DNA of 64,000 bases from Streptomyces sp. CGMCC 4.7035 (GTDB lineage: Bacteria > Actinomycetota > Actinomycetes > Streptomycetales > Streptomycetaceae), in assembly GCF_031583065.1 (NCBI RefSeq), contig NZ_CP134053.1, forward strand, positions 1,674,001 through 1,738,000, written 5' to 3'. Positions 44,790 to 55,237 of this stretch are shown here, one piece after another; positions within the stretch are counted from its first letter, which is position 1; the number at the start of each line of letters is the position of its first letter. The notes beneath the pieces are model-generated. The model saw only the letters and a list, made by a program, of their open reading frames with translations, searched no databases and was not told the DNA's origin. Position numbers and translations under genes: made by a program.

Positions 44790-46924
44790 CGTGTGGGTGA
44801 CCCTCCGGTCTGCAGTGAGGACGGTCGCAGGACGGTCAGCACGTGCGCGGGGCTGTCGCCCGGCGTGAGACGTACGTAGTTGGTCCTGCCCCAGTGGTAG
44901 GTGACACCGGTGAGCTCGTCGCGCACCGGCACCGACTCGTGCCGGTCCAGGCCGAGCCGCGACATGTCCAACGAGACCGTCGCCTCCTGGGTGTGGTGGG
45001 GATCCAGGTTGACGACCACCAGAACCGTGTTCGAGCCCGAGCGTTTCGAGTAGACGATCACCTCTTCCTTGTCGGCGTGGTGGAAGTGCAGGTCTCGTAG
45101 CTGCCGCAGTGCCGGGCTGGCCCGCCGGATCTCGTTCAGCTTTGTGATCAGGGGGGCGATGCTGCGTCCTTCGCGTTCGGCCGCTTCCCAGTCCCGGGGC
45201 CGCAACTGGTACTTCTCGGAGTCCAGATACTCCTCACTGCCCTCCCGCAGCGGCACGTTCTCGCACAACTCGTACCCCGAGTACACCCCCCACGTCGGCG
45301 ACAGCGTCGCCGCGAGCACCGCCCGCGCCTCGAACGCCGGCCGACCCCCGCGCTGGAGATACGCGTGCAGGATGTCCGGCGTGTTCACGAAGAAGTTCGG
45401 CCGCATACACGCCGCCGACTCCCCCGACAACTCGCTCAGATACTCGGTCAGTTCACGCTTCGTGTTCCGCCACGTGAAATACGTGTACGACTGCTGGAAG
45501 CCGACCGCCGCCAGCGTGCGCATCATCGCCGGCCGCGTGAACGCCTCCGCCAGGAACACCACATCCGGATCGGCCCCGTTGACCTCCCCGATCACCCGCT
45601 CCCAGAACACCACCGGCTTCGTGTGCGGATTGTCCACCCGGAAGATCCGCACCCCGTGCCCCATCCAGAACCTCAACACCCGCACGGTCTCCGCCACCAG
45701 ACCGTCCATGTCCTGATCGAACGCGATCGGATAGATGTCCTGGTACTTCTTCGGCGGATTCTCCGCATACGCGACCGACCCGTCCGGCCGGTGCCGGAAC
45801 CACTCCGGATGCTTCTGAACCCACGGATGATCCGGCGAACACTGCAACGCGAAATCCAGCGCGATCTCCAGCCCCAGTTCCCCCGCCCGGCCCACGAACC
45901 AGTCGAAGTCCTCCACCGTGCCCAGATCCGGATGCACCGCGTCGTGCCCGCCCTCCGGCGACCCGATCGCCCACGGCACCCCCACATCCTCCGCACCCGC
46001 CGACAGACTGTTGTTACGGCCCTTGCGGAACGTGAACCCGATCGGATGGATGGGCGGCAGATACACCACGTCGAAACCCATCCCCGCGATCGCCGCAAGC
46101 CGCCGCGCAGCCGTCCGGAACGTGCCGTGCGGCCGCTCCACCGTCCCCTCCGACCGCGGAAAGAACTCGTACCACGCCCCGTACAACGCCCGCTCCCGCT
46201 CCACCAGCAACGGCAACGGCTCCGAGGACGAAACCAGTTCACGCAGCGGATAACGGGCCAGAACCTCCTCCACCTCCGGGGTGAGCGCGGCCGCGAGACG
46301 GGACGCGGCCGGGCGGCCGGTGTCGCGCAGGGCCTCGGCCGCCGTGCGGAGCAGCTCCCGCCGGCCTTCGCCCTTCGGGACGCCGGCGGCCGCGCGCTCG
46401 TACAGCCGCGCGCCCTCCTCCAGGACCAGTTCGGTGTCGATCCCGGCCGGGATCTTGATCCCGGCGTGGTGCCGCCAGGTGGTGACCGGATCGCCCCACG
46501 CCTGAACGGCGTAGGTCCAGCGGCCCTCGCTCGGTACGGAGACGGTGGCGCCCCAGCGGTCCGTGCCGGGGGCCAGTTCGCGCATCGGCGTCCACGGGCC
46601 GGGGCGGCCCTCGGGGTCCGTGAGGACGACGTTGGCGGCGACGGCGTCGTGGCCCTCGCGGAAGACCGTGGCGGAGATCTCGAACTCCTCGCCCACCACC
46701 GCCTTGGCCGGGCGACGGCCCTGGTGGACGAGGGGGCGTACGTCGAGGACGGGGATGCGCCCCAGGGTGGGACCGGTGTCAGGGCTCGGGGCGGGGTTCG
46801 GGCCCGCGGAGGGTGTTCGCGGGGTGGGGGGAACGGTGTCGGGGGGAACGGCGTCGGCCCTCTGTACGGAGGTGGTGCCGGTGCCGTGTGCCGGGGGTGC
46901 CGACGAGTGGTGCGCTGCGGGCAT
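44786..46924 (-). CDS. glgE: Alpha-1,4-glucan:maltose-1-phosphate maltosyltransferase
   Basis: This enzyme of about 712 residues extends alpha-1,4-glucan by maltosyl units from maltose-1-phosphate. Motifs are [39 protein letters not shown], the nucleophile Asp in [17 protein letters not shown] and the Glu in [12 protein letters not shown] short Pro/Ala-rich N-terminal tail (about 45 residues) precedes the domain. The ATG at 46924 is preferred over a GTG at 46945 because of CAGGAG six bases upstream. It is first in the operon, with a candidate promoter at 47039-47067. GlgE enzymes are known drug targets in mycobacteria. Confidence 0.96.
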
Positions 46925-47038
46925 GACCGCTCCTGTCCGCGTCAACGTGGGTGGGCGGATGGGTGTCGGGAGGTAGGGCCAGCGGGGTTACCGGAGGAGC
47001 CTTCCCACCTTGTGCGGGTGGGCATTCCGGCACTTTGT

Positions 47039-47067
47039 TAACTACTCACGCGTATGTCTATGTTCAA
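47039..47067 (-). promoter_or_regulatory. Candidate promoter for the glgE operon
   Basis: Read on the minus strand, TTGAAC (47067-47062) and TAGTTA (47044-47039) are separated by 17 bases, about 115 bases upstream of the glgE ATG. Confidence 0.45.
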
Positions 47068-47095
47068 GACCGGCCGCATCCGGAAGAGCGAAAAG

Positions 47096-47128
47096 GACCG
47101 GCCCCGCCCGAGGGAGGCGAGGCCGGTC
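47096..47128 (-). terminator. Terminator of the S8 peptidase gene
   Basis: GACCGGCCCCGCC pairs with GGCGAGGCCGGTC over 12 of 13 positions. On the minus strand the stem is followed by CTTTTCG. It insulates the glgE promoter from the upstream gene. Confidence 0.7.
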
Positions 47129-47171
47129 AGCGTACGCGTGTCCGGTTAATTCTGGTTTACGCGTGTCCGGA

Positions 47172-48383
47172 TCATCGCGGTCCGGGATTGTCGACCTGGA
47201 GCAGTCTGTTCGGTGAACCGAGTCCCGCCCCCTTGACCTTTCCGGCGGCCGCCCGCTGGACGAGCGCCTGGCTCACCTGCGCCGGAGTGGCCTTGGGGTG
47301 GTTGGCGAGGTAGAGCGCGGCCGCACCCGTGACGTGCGGTGTCGCCATCGACGTACCCGAGAAGGTGGCCTTGCCCGTGTCGCTCGTGTACCAGTCGGAG
47401 GTGATCGCCACGCCGGGGGCGAACAGGTCCAGACTGGCGCCCCAGTTGGAGAAGCTCGCGCGGGTGTCCTTCTGGTCGACCGCGCCGACCGTGATGGCCT
47501 GTTTGACGTGGGCCGGGGAGTACAGGCCGGCCGAGAGTCCGTCGTTGCCGGCGGCGACCACGTAGGTGACGCCGGAGGCGATGGAGTTGCGCACGGCCGC
47601 GTCCAGCTGGGCGTTGGCGAAGCCGCCCAGGCTCAGGTTCGCCACCGCGGGCTTCTTCGCGTGCCTGGTCACCCAGTCGATGCCCGCGATCACCTGTGCG
47701 GTGGTGCCGGAGCCGTTGTCGTCGAGGACGCGCACGGCGACGACCTTCGACTGCTTGGCGACCCCGTACGTGCCGCCCGCGATGGTTCCGGCCACGTGCG
47801 TGCCGTGCCCGTTGCCGTCGGCGGCGGTCCTGTCGTTGCCGACGAAGTCCCAGCCGTAGCTCGCCCGGCCGCCGAAGTCCTTGTGCGAGATGCGGATGCC
47901 GGTGTCGATGACGTACGTCGTCACGCCTGCGCCGGCCGGCTCGGGCCAGGTGTATCCCTTGTCGAGCGGCAGGTCCGGCTGGTCGACACGGTCCAGACCC
48001 CACGAGGGCGGGTCCTTCTGGAAGTGGTCCAGGGTGACCCTGGTGTCCTGGACGACCGAGACCACGCGGGAGTCCGCCGCGAGGCGCCTGGCCTGCCGTT
48101 CGTCGACCTTCACCGCGAATCCGTTGAGTGCGGTCCCGTAGGTGTGGCTTATTTTCGCCCCGTATTTCTCGGCGATGCCCTTGCCGGCGTCCGACGGGGC
48201 CTTCGTTCCCCCCTTGAGCGTCACGATGTAGCTGCCGCTGACGGCGCCGGGGGCCCCGGCACCGAGGATCGTCCCCTCCGGGGCGGCCTGCGCGGACTGG
48301 GTGATGGCCGAGAGCGCCGCCACCGTGGTGACCGCGGTGAGGCCGCCCGCCCAGCGCAGACGCGCGTATCTCATCCGTGCCAT
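47172..48383 (-). CDS. Secreted S8 family (subtilisin-like) serine peptidase
   Basis: This 403-residue protease has a signal peptide (about 1-33, LSAITQSAQAAPEG) and an I9-type propeptide (about 45-120, GSYIVTLKGGTK to VVSVVQDTR). The catalytic domain has Asp in TYVIDTGIRISHKDF, His in GNGHGTHVAGTIAGG and Ser in FSGTSMATPHVTGAAAL. It belongs to the proteinase K-like group. The ATG at 48383 is chosen for GAGGAGGGG upstream; a longer frame lacks a site. It is divergent from glgP and lies between glgE and glgP, with no evident link to glucan metabolism. Confidence 0.94.
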   Translation of the reverse strand: MARMRYARLRWAGGLTAVTTVAALSAITQSAQAAPEGTILGAGAPGAVSGSYIVTLKGGTKAPSDAGKGIAEKYGAKISHTYGTALNGFAVKVDERQARRLAADSRVVSVVQDTRVTLDHFQKDPPSWGLDRVDQPDLPLDKGYTWPEPAGAGVTTYVIDTGIRISHKDFGGRASYGWDFVGNDRTAADGNGHGTHVAGTIAGGTYGVAKQSKVVAVRVLDDNGSGTTAQVIAGIDWVTRHAKKPAVANLSLGGFANAQLDAAVRNSIASGVTYVVAAGNDGLSAGLYSPAHVKQAITVGAVDQKDTRASFSNWGASLDLFAPGVAITSDWYTSDTGKATFSGTSMATPHVTGAAALYLANHPKATPAQVSQALVQRAAAGKVKGAGLGSPNRLLQVDNPGPR

Positions 48384-48771
48384 GACTCGAGTTCCCCTCC
48401 TCGACTCGGCGCACGACGGCCGGAGTTCATCCATGTCCAGGCTATTCGCCGACCGGTGCGCCAAGGGGCAGCCTCTCGTGCGGTGCGAACCGCCACAAGG
48501 TCGCCTGGGTGGGCGGAATCGGCCATATCGGCCATGGCGGGCATGTAAAGGTTGCGTTGTTTTTTCGACGGCTTGTACGGGGTGCAGGTCAGCCAGAACC
48601 AGCCCGTCCGGCCCTTGGGGACAAGGCTGTTCAGGCCGAAAGCGGCGGTCCGGGGGCGCAGCGCCCAGGGACGGTCACGGCACCCCGAGTGCGTACAAAC
48701 CCGGCGGTAGGCGCACCACGCAAGCTACCGTCGGAGACGACACGCGTACGTCCTCCGTGAAGGTGGAACTC
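48384..48771. other. Divergent intergenic region between S8 peptidase and glgP
   Basis: No gene is supported. It holds the promoters of both genes. Visible structures are the direct repeat ATCGGCCAT (twice, near 48521-48538) and the dyad GGGCGC-A-GCGCCC near 48653. No regulator can be named. Confidence 0.5.
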
Positions 48772-51399
48772 GTGAAGGCCATCCGCAGGTTCACCGTACG
48801 TCCCGTCCTCCCCGAAGCCCTGCACCCGCTGAGCGACTTGGCGCGCAATCTGCGCTGGTCGTGGCATGCGGAGACCCGTGACCTCTTCCAGTCCGTCGAC
48901 CCCGAGCGATGGGCCGCCTCCGGCGGCGATCCCGTGCGGCTGCTGGGCAGCGTGCCGCCCGCCCGGCTCGCGGAGCTGGCCGAGGACCGCCGTTTCCTGC
49001 GCCGCCTGGCCGCGGCCGCCGACGATCTGACCGACTATATGAGCGGCGACCGCTGGTACCAGTTCCGCTCGGCCGAGTCCGACCTCCCCGCCGCCATCGC
49101 CTACTTCTCGCCCGAGTTCGGCATCACGGCCGCGCTGCCCCAGTACTCCGGCGGCCTCGGCATCCTCGCCGGCGACCATCTGAAGGCGGCCAGCGACCTG
49201 GGCGCCCCGCTGATCGGCGTGGGCCTGCTGTACCGGCACGGCTACTTCCGGCAGACCCTGTCGCGGGACGGCTGGCAGCAGGAGCACTATCCCGTGCTCG
49301 ACCCGAACGAACTGCCCGTGGTGCCCCTGCGCGAGCCGGACGGCACCCCTGCCCAGGTCTCCCTGGGCCTGCCCGGCGGCCGCCGGCTCCAGGCACGCGT
49401 CTGGCTCGCCCAGGTGGGCCGGGTGCCGCTGCTGATGCTCGACTCGGACGTCGAGGAGAACGACCTCGGCGAACGGAGCGTCACCGACCGGCTGTACGGC
49501 GGCGGCAGCGAGCACCGGCTGCTCCAGGAGATGCTGCTCGGTATCGGCGGGGTGCGCGCGGTGCGCACGTACTGCCGGCTGACCGGGCACGCCGAGCCCG
49601 AGGTGTTCCACACCAACGAGGGGCACGCGGGCTTCCTCGGCCTGGAGCGGATCGCCGAGCTGTCCGACGCCGGACTCGACTTCGACTCCGCTCTGGAGGC
49701 GGTCCGGGCGGGCACGGTCTTCACCACCCACACGCCCGTCCCGGCCGGCATCGACCGTTTCGACCGGGAGCTGGTGGCCCGCCACTTCGGTCCGGACGCC
49801 GAACTTCCGCGGATCGACGTGGAGCGGATCCTGCGGCTCGGGATGGAGACCTACCCCGGCGGTGAGCCGAATCTCTTCAACATGGCCGTGATGGGCCTCA
49901 GGCTCGGCCAGCGCGCCAACGGCGTGTCCCTGCTGCACGGCAACGTAAGCCGGGAGATGTTCTCGGGCCTGTGGCCGGGCTTCGACCCCGACGAGGTGCC
50001 GATCACGTCCGTGACGAACGGGGTGCACGCGCCGACCTGGGTGGCGCCCGAAGTGTTCCGGCTCGGCGCGCGGCAGGTCGGGGCGGAGCGCACCGAGGAC
50101 GCGATGACGGTGGGCGGCCGCACGGACCGCTGGGAGGCGGTCGCCGAGATCGCCGACCAGGAGATCTGGGACCTGCGCCGGGTGCTGCGCGAGCAACTGG
50201 TCCTTGAGGTGCGGGAACGGCTGTACGCCGCCTGGCGGCAGCGCGGCGCCGGGACGGCCGAACTCGGCTGGATCGAGGGGGTGCTGGACCCTGATGTCCT
50301 GACGATCGGCTTCGCCCGCCGCGTGCCGTCGTACAAACGCCTGACGCTGATGCTGCGCGACCGGGACCGGCTGATGGAACTGTTGCTGCACCCGGACCAC
50401 CCGATCCAGATCGTGGTGGCCGGGAAGGCGCACCCGGCGGACGACGGCGGAAAGCGCCTGATCCAGGAGCTGGTCCGGTTCGCGGACGACCCACGGGTAC
50501 GCCACCGCATCGTCTTCCTCCCCGACTACGGCATGGCGATGGCGCAGAAGCTGTACCCGGGCTGCGACGTATGGCTGAACAACCCGCTGCGCCCGCTGGA
50601 GGCGTGCGGGACGAGCGGCATGAAGGCGGCGCTCAACGGCTGCCTCAACCTGTCGGTGCTCGACGGCTGGTGGGACGAATGGTTCCAGCCCGACTTCGGC
50701 TGGGCGATCCCCACGGCCGACGGCGCGGGAACCGACGAGGACCGGCGCGACGACCTGGAGGCGGCGGCGCTGTACGACCTGCTGGAGCAGCGGGTGGCGC
50801 CGCGCTTCTACGAGCGGGGCCAGGGTGGTCTGCCGGACCGCTGGATCGAGATGGTCCGCCAGACGCTGATGCACCTGGGCCCGAAGGTGCTGGCCGGGCG
50901 GATGGTTCGCGAGTACGTGGAGCGCCTGTACACCCCGGCGGCCCACGCGCACCGGGCGATGACGCCGGACGCGGCACGGGAGTTGGCGGCCTGGAAGGCG
51001 CGGGTGCGGGCGGCCTGGCCTGCCGTCACGGTCGACCACGTCGAGACGTCGGCCGCGACGGCGACGGCGGAACTGGGCTCGACGCTCTCGCTCCGGGTCC
51101 GCGTCGGGCTCGGCGACCTGAGCCCCGACGATGTGGAGGTGCAGGCGGTGTCGGGGCGTGTGGACACGGAGGACGGTATCGCGGACGCCACGGCTACGGC
51201 GCTGAAACCTGGAGGTGGGCCTGATGGGGAGGGCCGCTGGGTGTACGAGGGGCCGCTGTCGCTGGACCGCACCGGCCCCTTCGGCTACACCGTCCGCATC
51301 CTCCCCTCGCACCGGCTGCTGGCCACCAGCGCGGAACTGGGGCTGGTGACCGTGCCGCCGGAAGGGGCGGTCGAGGAGGCCGGTGTACTGATGCGCTGA
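48772..51399 (+). CDS. glgP: Alpha-glucan (glycogen) phosphorylase
   Basis: This enzyme of about 875 residues cuts alpha-1,4-glucan with phosphate to glucose-1-phosphate. It has the N-terminal DUF3417 domain (about 1-110, PLSDLARNLRWSWH), then the GT35 phosphorylase core with SPEFGITAALPQYSGGLGIL, HTNEGHAGF, TTHTPVPAG and the PLP lysine in EACGTSGMKAALNG. The GTG at 48772 has AAGGTGGAA upstream and starts with the expected KAIRRFTVRPVLPE; a GTG at 48757 is the alternative. It likely acts on glucan made by the GlgE pathway encoded nearby. Confidence 0.94.
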   Translation: MKAIRRFTVRPVLPEALHPLSDLARNLRWSWHAETRDLFQSVDPERWAASGGDPVRLLGSVPPARLAELAEDRRFLRRLAAAADDLTDYMSGDRWYQFRSAESDLPAAIAYFSPEFGITAALPQYSGGLGILAGDHLKAASDLGAPLIGVGLLYRHGYFRQTLSRDGWQQEHYPVLDPNELPVVPLREPDGTPAQVSLGLPGGRRLQARVWLAQVGRVPLLMLDSDVEENDLGERSVTDRLYGGGSEHRLLQEMLLGIGGVRAVRTYCRLTGHAEPEVFHTNEGHAGFLGLERIAELSDAGLDFDSALEAVRAGTVFTTHTPVPAGIDRFDRELVARHFGPDAELPRIDVERILRLGMETYPGGEPNLFNMAVMGLRLGQRANGVSLLHGNVSREMFSGLWPGFDPDEVPITSVTNGVHAPTWVAPEVFRLGARQVGAERTEDAMTVGGRTDRWEAVAEIADQEIWDLRRVLREQLVLEVRERLYAAWRQRGAGTAELGWIEGVLDPDVLTIGFARRVPSYKRLTLMLRDRDRLMELLLHPDHPIQIVVAGKAHPADDGGKRLIQELVRFADDPRVRHRIVFLPDYGMAMAQKLYPGCDVWLNNPLRPLEACGTSGMKAALNGCLNLSVLDGWWDEWFQPDFGWAIPTADGAGTDEDRRDDLEAAALYDLLEQRVAPRFYERGQGGLPDRWIEMVRQTLMHLGPKVLAGRMVREYVERLYTPAAHAHRAMTPDAARELAAWKARVRAAWPAVTVDHVETSAATATAELGSTLSLRVRVGLGDLSPDDVEVQAVSGRVDTEDGIADATATALKPGGGPDGEGRWVYEGPLSLDRTGPFGYTVRILPSHRLLATSAELGLVTVPPEGAVEEAGVLMR

Positions 51400-51440
51400 T
51401 GGGGCGTGCGGCACCGCGCCGCACGAAGACGACGGCCTTG

Positions 51441-51470
51441 GCGGCCTGCTCCAAGCCTGGAGCAGGCCGC
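51441..51470 (+). terminator. Terminator after glgP
   Basis: GCGGCCTGCTCC and GGAGCAGGCCGC form a perfect 12-bp stem around a 6-base loop, followed by TTTCGTTT. Confidence 0.88.
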
Positions 51471-51509
51471 TTTCGTTTGCCGCTCCGCCTGCGACGCCGG
51501 CTGTGGCGG

Positions 51510-51594
51510 TGTGACGCACGCCCTGTGACGCACACCACCGATTTTTAGTTTGCTATTCAACTTCTCCCGAGGGAATCTCTTCCTAGAAAGATTC
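51510..51594. promoter_or_regulatory. Control region of the isochorismatase-MarR gene set
   Basis: TGTGACGCAC occurs twice (51510-51519 and 51524-51533), followed by an AT-rich stretch near 51541-51560 that is rare in this genome. GAATCT (51573-51578) and AGATTC (51589-51594) then form a 22-base dyad. The dyad is a good candidate for the MarR encoded at the end of the gene set. Confidence 0.5.
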
Positions 51595-51655
51595 ATTGAT
51601 GCGGGTGTCCTCCCCGGACGGACCACCGCCCGGCTCGACACCCAAGGAGGCCGCA

Positions 51656-52399
51656 ATGCCGGCATCAAAGAACCGCCTGCGGGGGCTGATCGGCAGAATG
51701 TTCGGCCGCTCCGCAGCAGACGAGAAGGAATCCACCATGTTCAACGCATCCAACGTCAAGGCCGCTCCCAGCCCCGACCTGCTGACCCCTGACAACTCGG
51801 TGATGCTGTTCGTCGACCACCAGCCGCAGATGTTCTTCGGCACGGGCAGCGGCGACCGCACCGCGATCATCAACGCCACCGTGGGCCTCGCCAAGGCGGC
51901 CAAGGCGTTCAACGTCCCCGCGGTCCTCACCACCGTGGCCGCCGAGTCCTTCTCCGGCCCGATCCTGCCGCAGCTGGCCGAGGTCTTCCCGGGCCAGGAG
52001 ATCATCGACCGCACCACGATGAACGCCTGGGAGGACAACGCGGTCGTCGAGGCGATCAAGGCCACCGGCCGCAGGAAGATCATCATCTCGGGCCTGTGGA
52101 CCGAGGTATGCATCGTGCTCCCGGTGCTGTCCGCGCTCGGCCAGGGCTACGAGGTCTACGTCGTGGCCGACGCCTCCGGCGGCGTCACCCCGCAGGCCCA
52201 CGAGCACGCCGTCCAGCGCATGATCGCCGCCGGCGCGGTGCCGGTGACCTGGATCCAGGTCCTGCTCGAGCTGCAGCGCGACTGGGCCCGCGGCGAGACC
52301 TACGGCGCGGTCATGGACATCGTCAAGGAGCACGGCGGCGCCTACGGCCTCGGAGTCGTCTACGCCCAGTCCGTCATCGGCGCCCACGCCGCAGGCTGA
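51656..52399 (+). CDS. Isochorismatase-family cysteine hydrolase (YcaC-like)
   Basis: This 247-residue hydrolase has an N-terminal extension of about 27 residues, rich in Arg and Lys, before the conserved domain. The catalytic Asp is in MLFVDHQPQMFFGTG and the catalytic Cys in SGLWTEVCIVLPVLSAL, following the family's Asp-Lys-Cys plan; the Lys is not assigned. YcaC-like members hydrolyse amide or ester bonds of unknown compounds. The ATG at 51656 has AAGGAGG seven bases upstream; a second good start is the ATG at 51737 (AAGGA). It is first in a five-gene plus-strand set. Confidence 0.88.
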   Translation: MPASKNRLRGLIGRMFGRSAADEKESTMFNASNVKAAPSPDLLTPDNSVMLFVDHQPQMFFGTGSGDRTAIINATVGLAKAAKAFNVPAVLTTVAAESFSGPILPQLAEVFPGQEIIDRTTMNAWEDNAVVEAIKATGRRKIIISGLWTEVCIVLPVLSALGQGYEVYVVADASGGVTPQAHEHAVQRMIAAGAVPVTWIQVLLELQRDWARGETYGAVMDIVKEHGGAYGLGVVYAQSVIGAHAAG

Positions 52400-52510
52400 C
52401 CCCACCCTTTGCACCTCGGCTCGGGGCACACGTCCCGGGCCGGTGCGGGCCCGCCGTCGAAGCCCCTGTGCACGACGTCCGGTGGCCCCCGTGCGACGGA
52501 GGAAACGACA

Positions 52511-53197
52511 GTGAACCCCAACCATCCGTCCGCCCCCCGCGCGCCAGGCGGTCGCGAACCGCTGCTGGCGTCCCTCATGACCGTGACGGCCGTGAGCGGC
52601 CTCATCGACGCAGTCAGCTACCTGGGCCTGGGCCATGTCTTCACCGCGAACATGACCGGCAACGTCGTCATCATCGGCTTCGCCGCGGCCGGCGTACCCG
52701 GCTTCTCGGTACTCGGCTCGCTGGTCTCACTGGCCGCCTTCCTGGCCGGAGCGGTGATCGCCGGCCGTCTGGCAACCGTGCTGCGCACCCGATCCTCGGG
52801 TACGTGGCTCCGCCGGATCCTCGGCGCCGAGACGGCGCTGCTGGCTACGGCCACAGCGGTCGCCTTCACCGCGAGCCACGCGGTCCACGCGCTCATCGCC
52901 TTGACCGCACTGGCCATGGGCCTGCGCAACGGGACCGTGCGCAAACTCGCCGTGCCGGACGTGACCACGACGGTACTGACCCTCACGCTGACCGGACTGG
53001 CATCCGACTCGACTCTGGCAGGCGGCAGCAATCCGCGTGCGGGCCGTCGGCTCGCCTCCGTGCTGGCGATGCTGGCGGGCGCCTTCGCGGGAGCCCTGCT
53101 CGTGCAACACACGGGGCTGGGCTGGCCCCTGCTGGCCAGCACGCTGGGTACCGCGACCGCCGCCCTGGCCGTGCCGCGCGGCTCCTCCTCCGGCTGA
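52511..53197 (+). CDS. DUF1275 (YoaK) family membrane protein
   Basis: This 228-residue protein has six predicted membrane helices. The conserved motif GLIDAVSYLGLGHVFTANMT is at about 28-47, followed by GNVVIIGFA and MGLRNGTVRKLAVPDVTTTV. It may be a transporter, but the family function is unknown. The GTG at 52511 follows GGAGGAAAC. It lies 111 bases after the hydrolase gene, probably co-transcribed. Confidence 0.87.
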   Translation: MNPNHPSAPRAPGGREPLLASLMTVTAVSGLIDAVSYLGLGHVFTANMTGNVVIIGFAAAGVPGFSVLGSLVSLAAFLAGAVIAGRLATVLRTRSSGTWLRRILGAETALLATATAVAFTASHAVHALIALTALAMGLRNGTVRKLAVPDVTTTVLTLTLTGLASDSTLAGGSNPRAGRRLASVLAMLAGAFAGALLVQHTGLGWPLLASTLGTATAALAVPRGSSSG

Positions 53198-53299
53198 GCC
53201 GGCCGGGGGAGACATCACCTCCCCGTGTTTCCGCCGACCGCCCCGCCGTTGACACGGCTTCTCAGAACCCCCCTCTTTCTCCCGCTGGAGATGATTTCC

Positions 53300-55189
53300 A
53301 TGGCCACTATGCCCGTGGCAGGCCTTCCCCCCGTCAACGCCGACCACGTCGCCGACATCGTGGTGCGCAACGCCAAGATCTACACCGGTGACCCGGTGCA
53401 CCCGCATGCCAGTGCCGTCGCCATCAAGGACGGCAAGGTCACCGTGGTCGGTGACGACAACGACGTCGCCCCGCTGATCAGCGCCCGCACCCGAGTGGTC
53501 GACGCGCTGGGCCGCCGGGTCATCCCGGGCCTGAACGACTCCCACGTGCACGTGATCCGGGGCGGCCTGAACTACGTCCTGGAACTGCGCTGGGACGGTG
53601 TGCCCACACTGCGTCAGGCACTGGCGATGCTGCGCGAGCAGGCCGCCCGCACCCCCAAGGGACAGTGGGTCAGGGTGGTCGGCGGATGGTCGGCGGACCA
53701 GTTCGCCGAGAAGCGCCTGCCGACCCTGGCCGAGCTGAACGCGGCCGCGCCGGACACGCCGGTGTTCGTGCTGCACCTCTACCAGTCCGCCCTGATGAAC
53801 CGTGCGGCGCTGAAGGCGGCCGGTTACACCAAGAGCAGCCCCGATCCCAGGGGCGGTCAGCTCGTGCGGGGCCGGGACGGGGAGCCGACCGGCATGCTCC
53901 TTGCCGCGCCCAGCGCCCTGATCCTGTACTCCACCCTCGCCGCGGCACCGACCCTGCAGGGCGAGGACCTGAAGACCTCCACCCGGCACTTCTTCCGTGA
54001 GCTGAACCGGTTCGGCCTCACCTCGGCCATCGACGCGGCCGGGGGCTTCCAGAACTTCCCCGACAACTACGGCACTGTCATCGACCTCGCCAAGGCCGGC
54101 CAGCTGTCGGTGCGCATCGCCTACCACCTCTTCCCGCAGACGGCCGGACAGGAGATCGACGACCTCAAGCGCTGGATCGGCATGGTCCGGCCCGGGGACG
54201 GCGACGAATGGCTCCGCCTCAACGGCGCCGGAGAGAACCTGACCTGGTCGGCCGCCGACTTCGAGAACTTCACCGAGCCCCGGCCCGAACTGGCCGCGGA
54301 CTACGAGGAGAGCTTCGAGAGCGCCGTGCGGCTGCTGATGGAGAACGGCTGGGGCTTCCGCCTGCACGCCACCTACGACGAGACGATCCGCCGCGACCTC
54401 GCCGTCTTCGAGAAGCTCGCCGCCGAGGGCCTGTTCCCGGCCGGCAACCGCTGGCTCTTCGACCACGCGGAGACCGTCTCCCGCGACAGCCTGGACCGTG
54501 TCGCCGCGCTGGGCGGGGCCATGTCGATCCAGAACCGTATGTCCTTCCAGGGCGAGGCGTTCGTGCGCCGCTACGGCGCCGGAGCCGCCGCCGAGGCGCC
54601 GCCCGTACGCGCCATGCTGGACCGCGGCCTGACCGTCGGCGCCGGCACGGACGCCACCCGGGTGTCCTCCTACAACCCCTGGGTCGCGCTGCACTGGCTC
54701 GTCACTGGCAGGACCGTCGGCGACCTGACGATCTATCCGCCGGAGAACCGCGTCAGCCGGGAGACCGCCCTGACCATGTACACCCAGGCCGGCGCCAAGC
54801 TCACCGGAGAGCAGGACGTCAAGGGCACCCTCAAGCCCGGGTTCTACGGCGACCTCGCCATCCTCTCCGACGACTTCTTCGCCGTTCCGGAGCAGGACAT
54901 CCCGCACATCGAGTCCCTCCTGACCGTCACCGGCGGCCGCATCGTCTACGCCGCGGCCGAGTACGAGGGCATGGACGAGGAGATACCGGCGATCAGCCCG
55001 GCATGGAGCCCGGTCGCGCACTACGGGGGCTACCAGGCCACCGTGAAGCCCAGCATCTCGGGCGCGCGACAGGCCGAACTGCTCGGCCAGGCCGTCGCCG
55101 AGTCCGAACAGCACCGGCAGTGGCGCGCTCAGCGCGGCTTCACCCCCGAGGCCCCGACCGAGATCTTCGACACCTGCTTCGTGCTGTAA
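53300..55189 (+). CDS. Amidohydrolase family protein (YtcJ/NfdA-like)
   Basis: This 629-residue metal-dependent hydrolase has the N-terminal beta-sandwich (ADIVVRNAKIYTGDP), the metal motif GLNDSHVHV (about residue 80), and later metal or active-site segments WLFDHAETVS and VGAGTDATRVSSYNPW. It resembles YtcJ and N-substituted formamide deformylases, which act on amide bonds, but the substrate cannot be read. The ATG at 53300 has GGAG nine bases upstream; an ATG at 53291 is in frame. Together with the isochorismatase it may catabolise an amide or a xenobiotic. Confidence 0.87.
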   Translation: MATMPVAGLPPVNADHVADIVVRNAKIYTGDPVHPHASAVAIKDGKVTVVGDDNDVAPLISARTRVVDALGRRVIPGLNDSHVHVIRGGLNYVLELRWDGVPTLRQALAMLREQAARTPKGQWVRVVGGWSADQFAEKRLPTLAELNAAAPDTPVFVLHLYQSALMNRAALKAAGYTKSSPDPRGGQLVRGRDGEPTGMLLAAPSALILYSTLAAAPTLQGEDLKTSTRHFFRELNRFGLTSAIDAAGGFQNFPDNYGTVIDLAKAGQLSVRIAYHLFPQTAGQEIDDLKRWIGMVRPGDGDEWLRLNGAGENLTWSAADFENFTEPRPELAADYEESFESAVRLLMENGWGFRLHATYDETIRRDLAVFEKLAAEGLFPAGNRWLFDHAETVSRDSLDRVAALGGAMSIQNRMSFQGEAFVRRYGAGAAAEAPPVRAMLDRGLTVGAGTDATRVSSYNPWVALHWLVTGRTVGDLTIYPPENRVSRETALTMYTQAGAKLTGEQDVKGTLKPGFYGDLAILSDDFFAVPEQDIPHIESLLTVTGGRIVYAAAEYEGMDEEIPAISPAWSPVAHYGGYQATVKPSISGARQAELLGQAVAESEQHRQWRAQRGFTPEAPTEIFDTCFVL

Positions 55190-55237
55190 GGCACGGGACT
55201 CACCGCTGCCGCCCCGGTCCACAGAGAAGAGAACGTC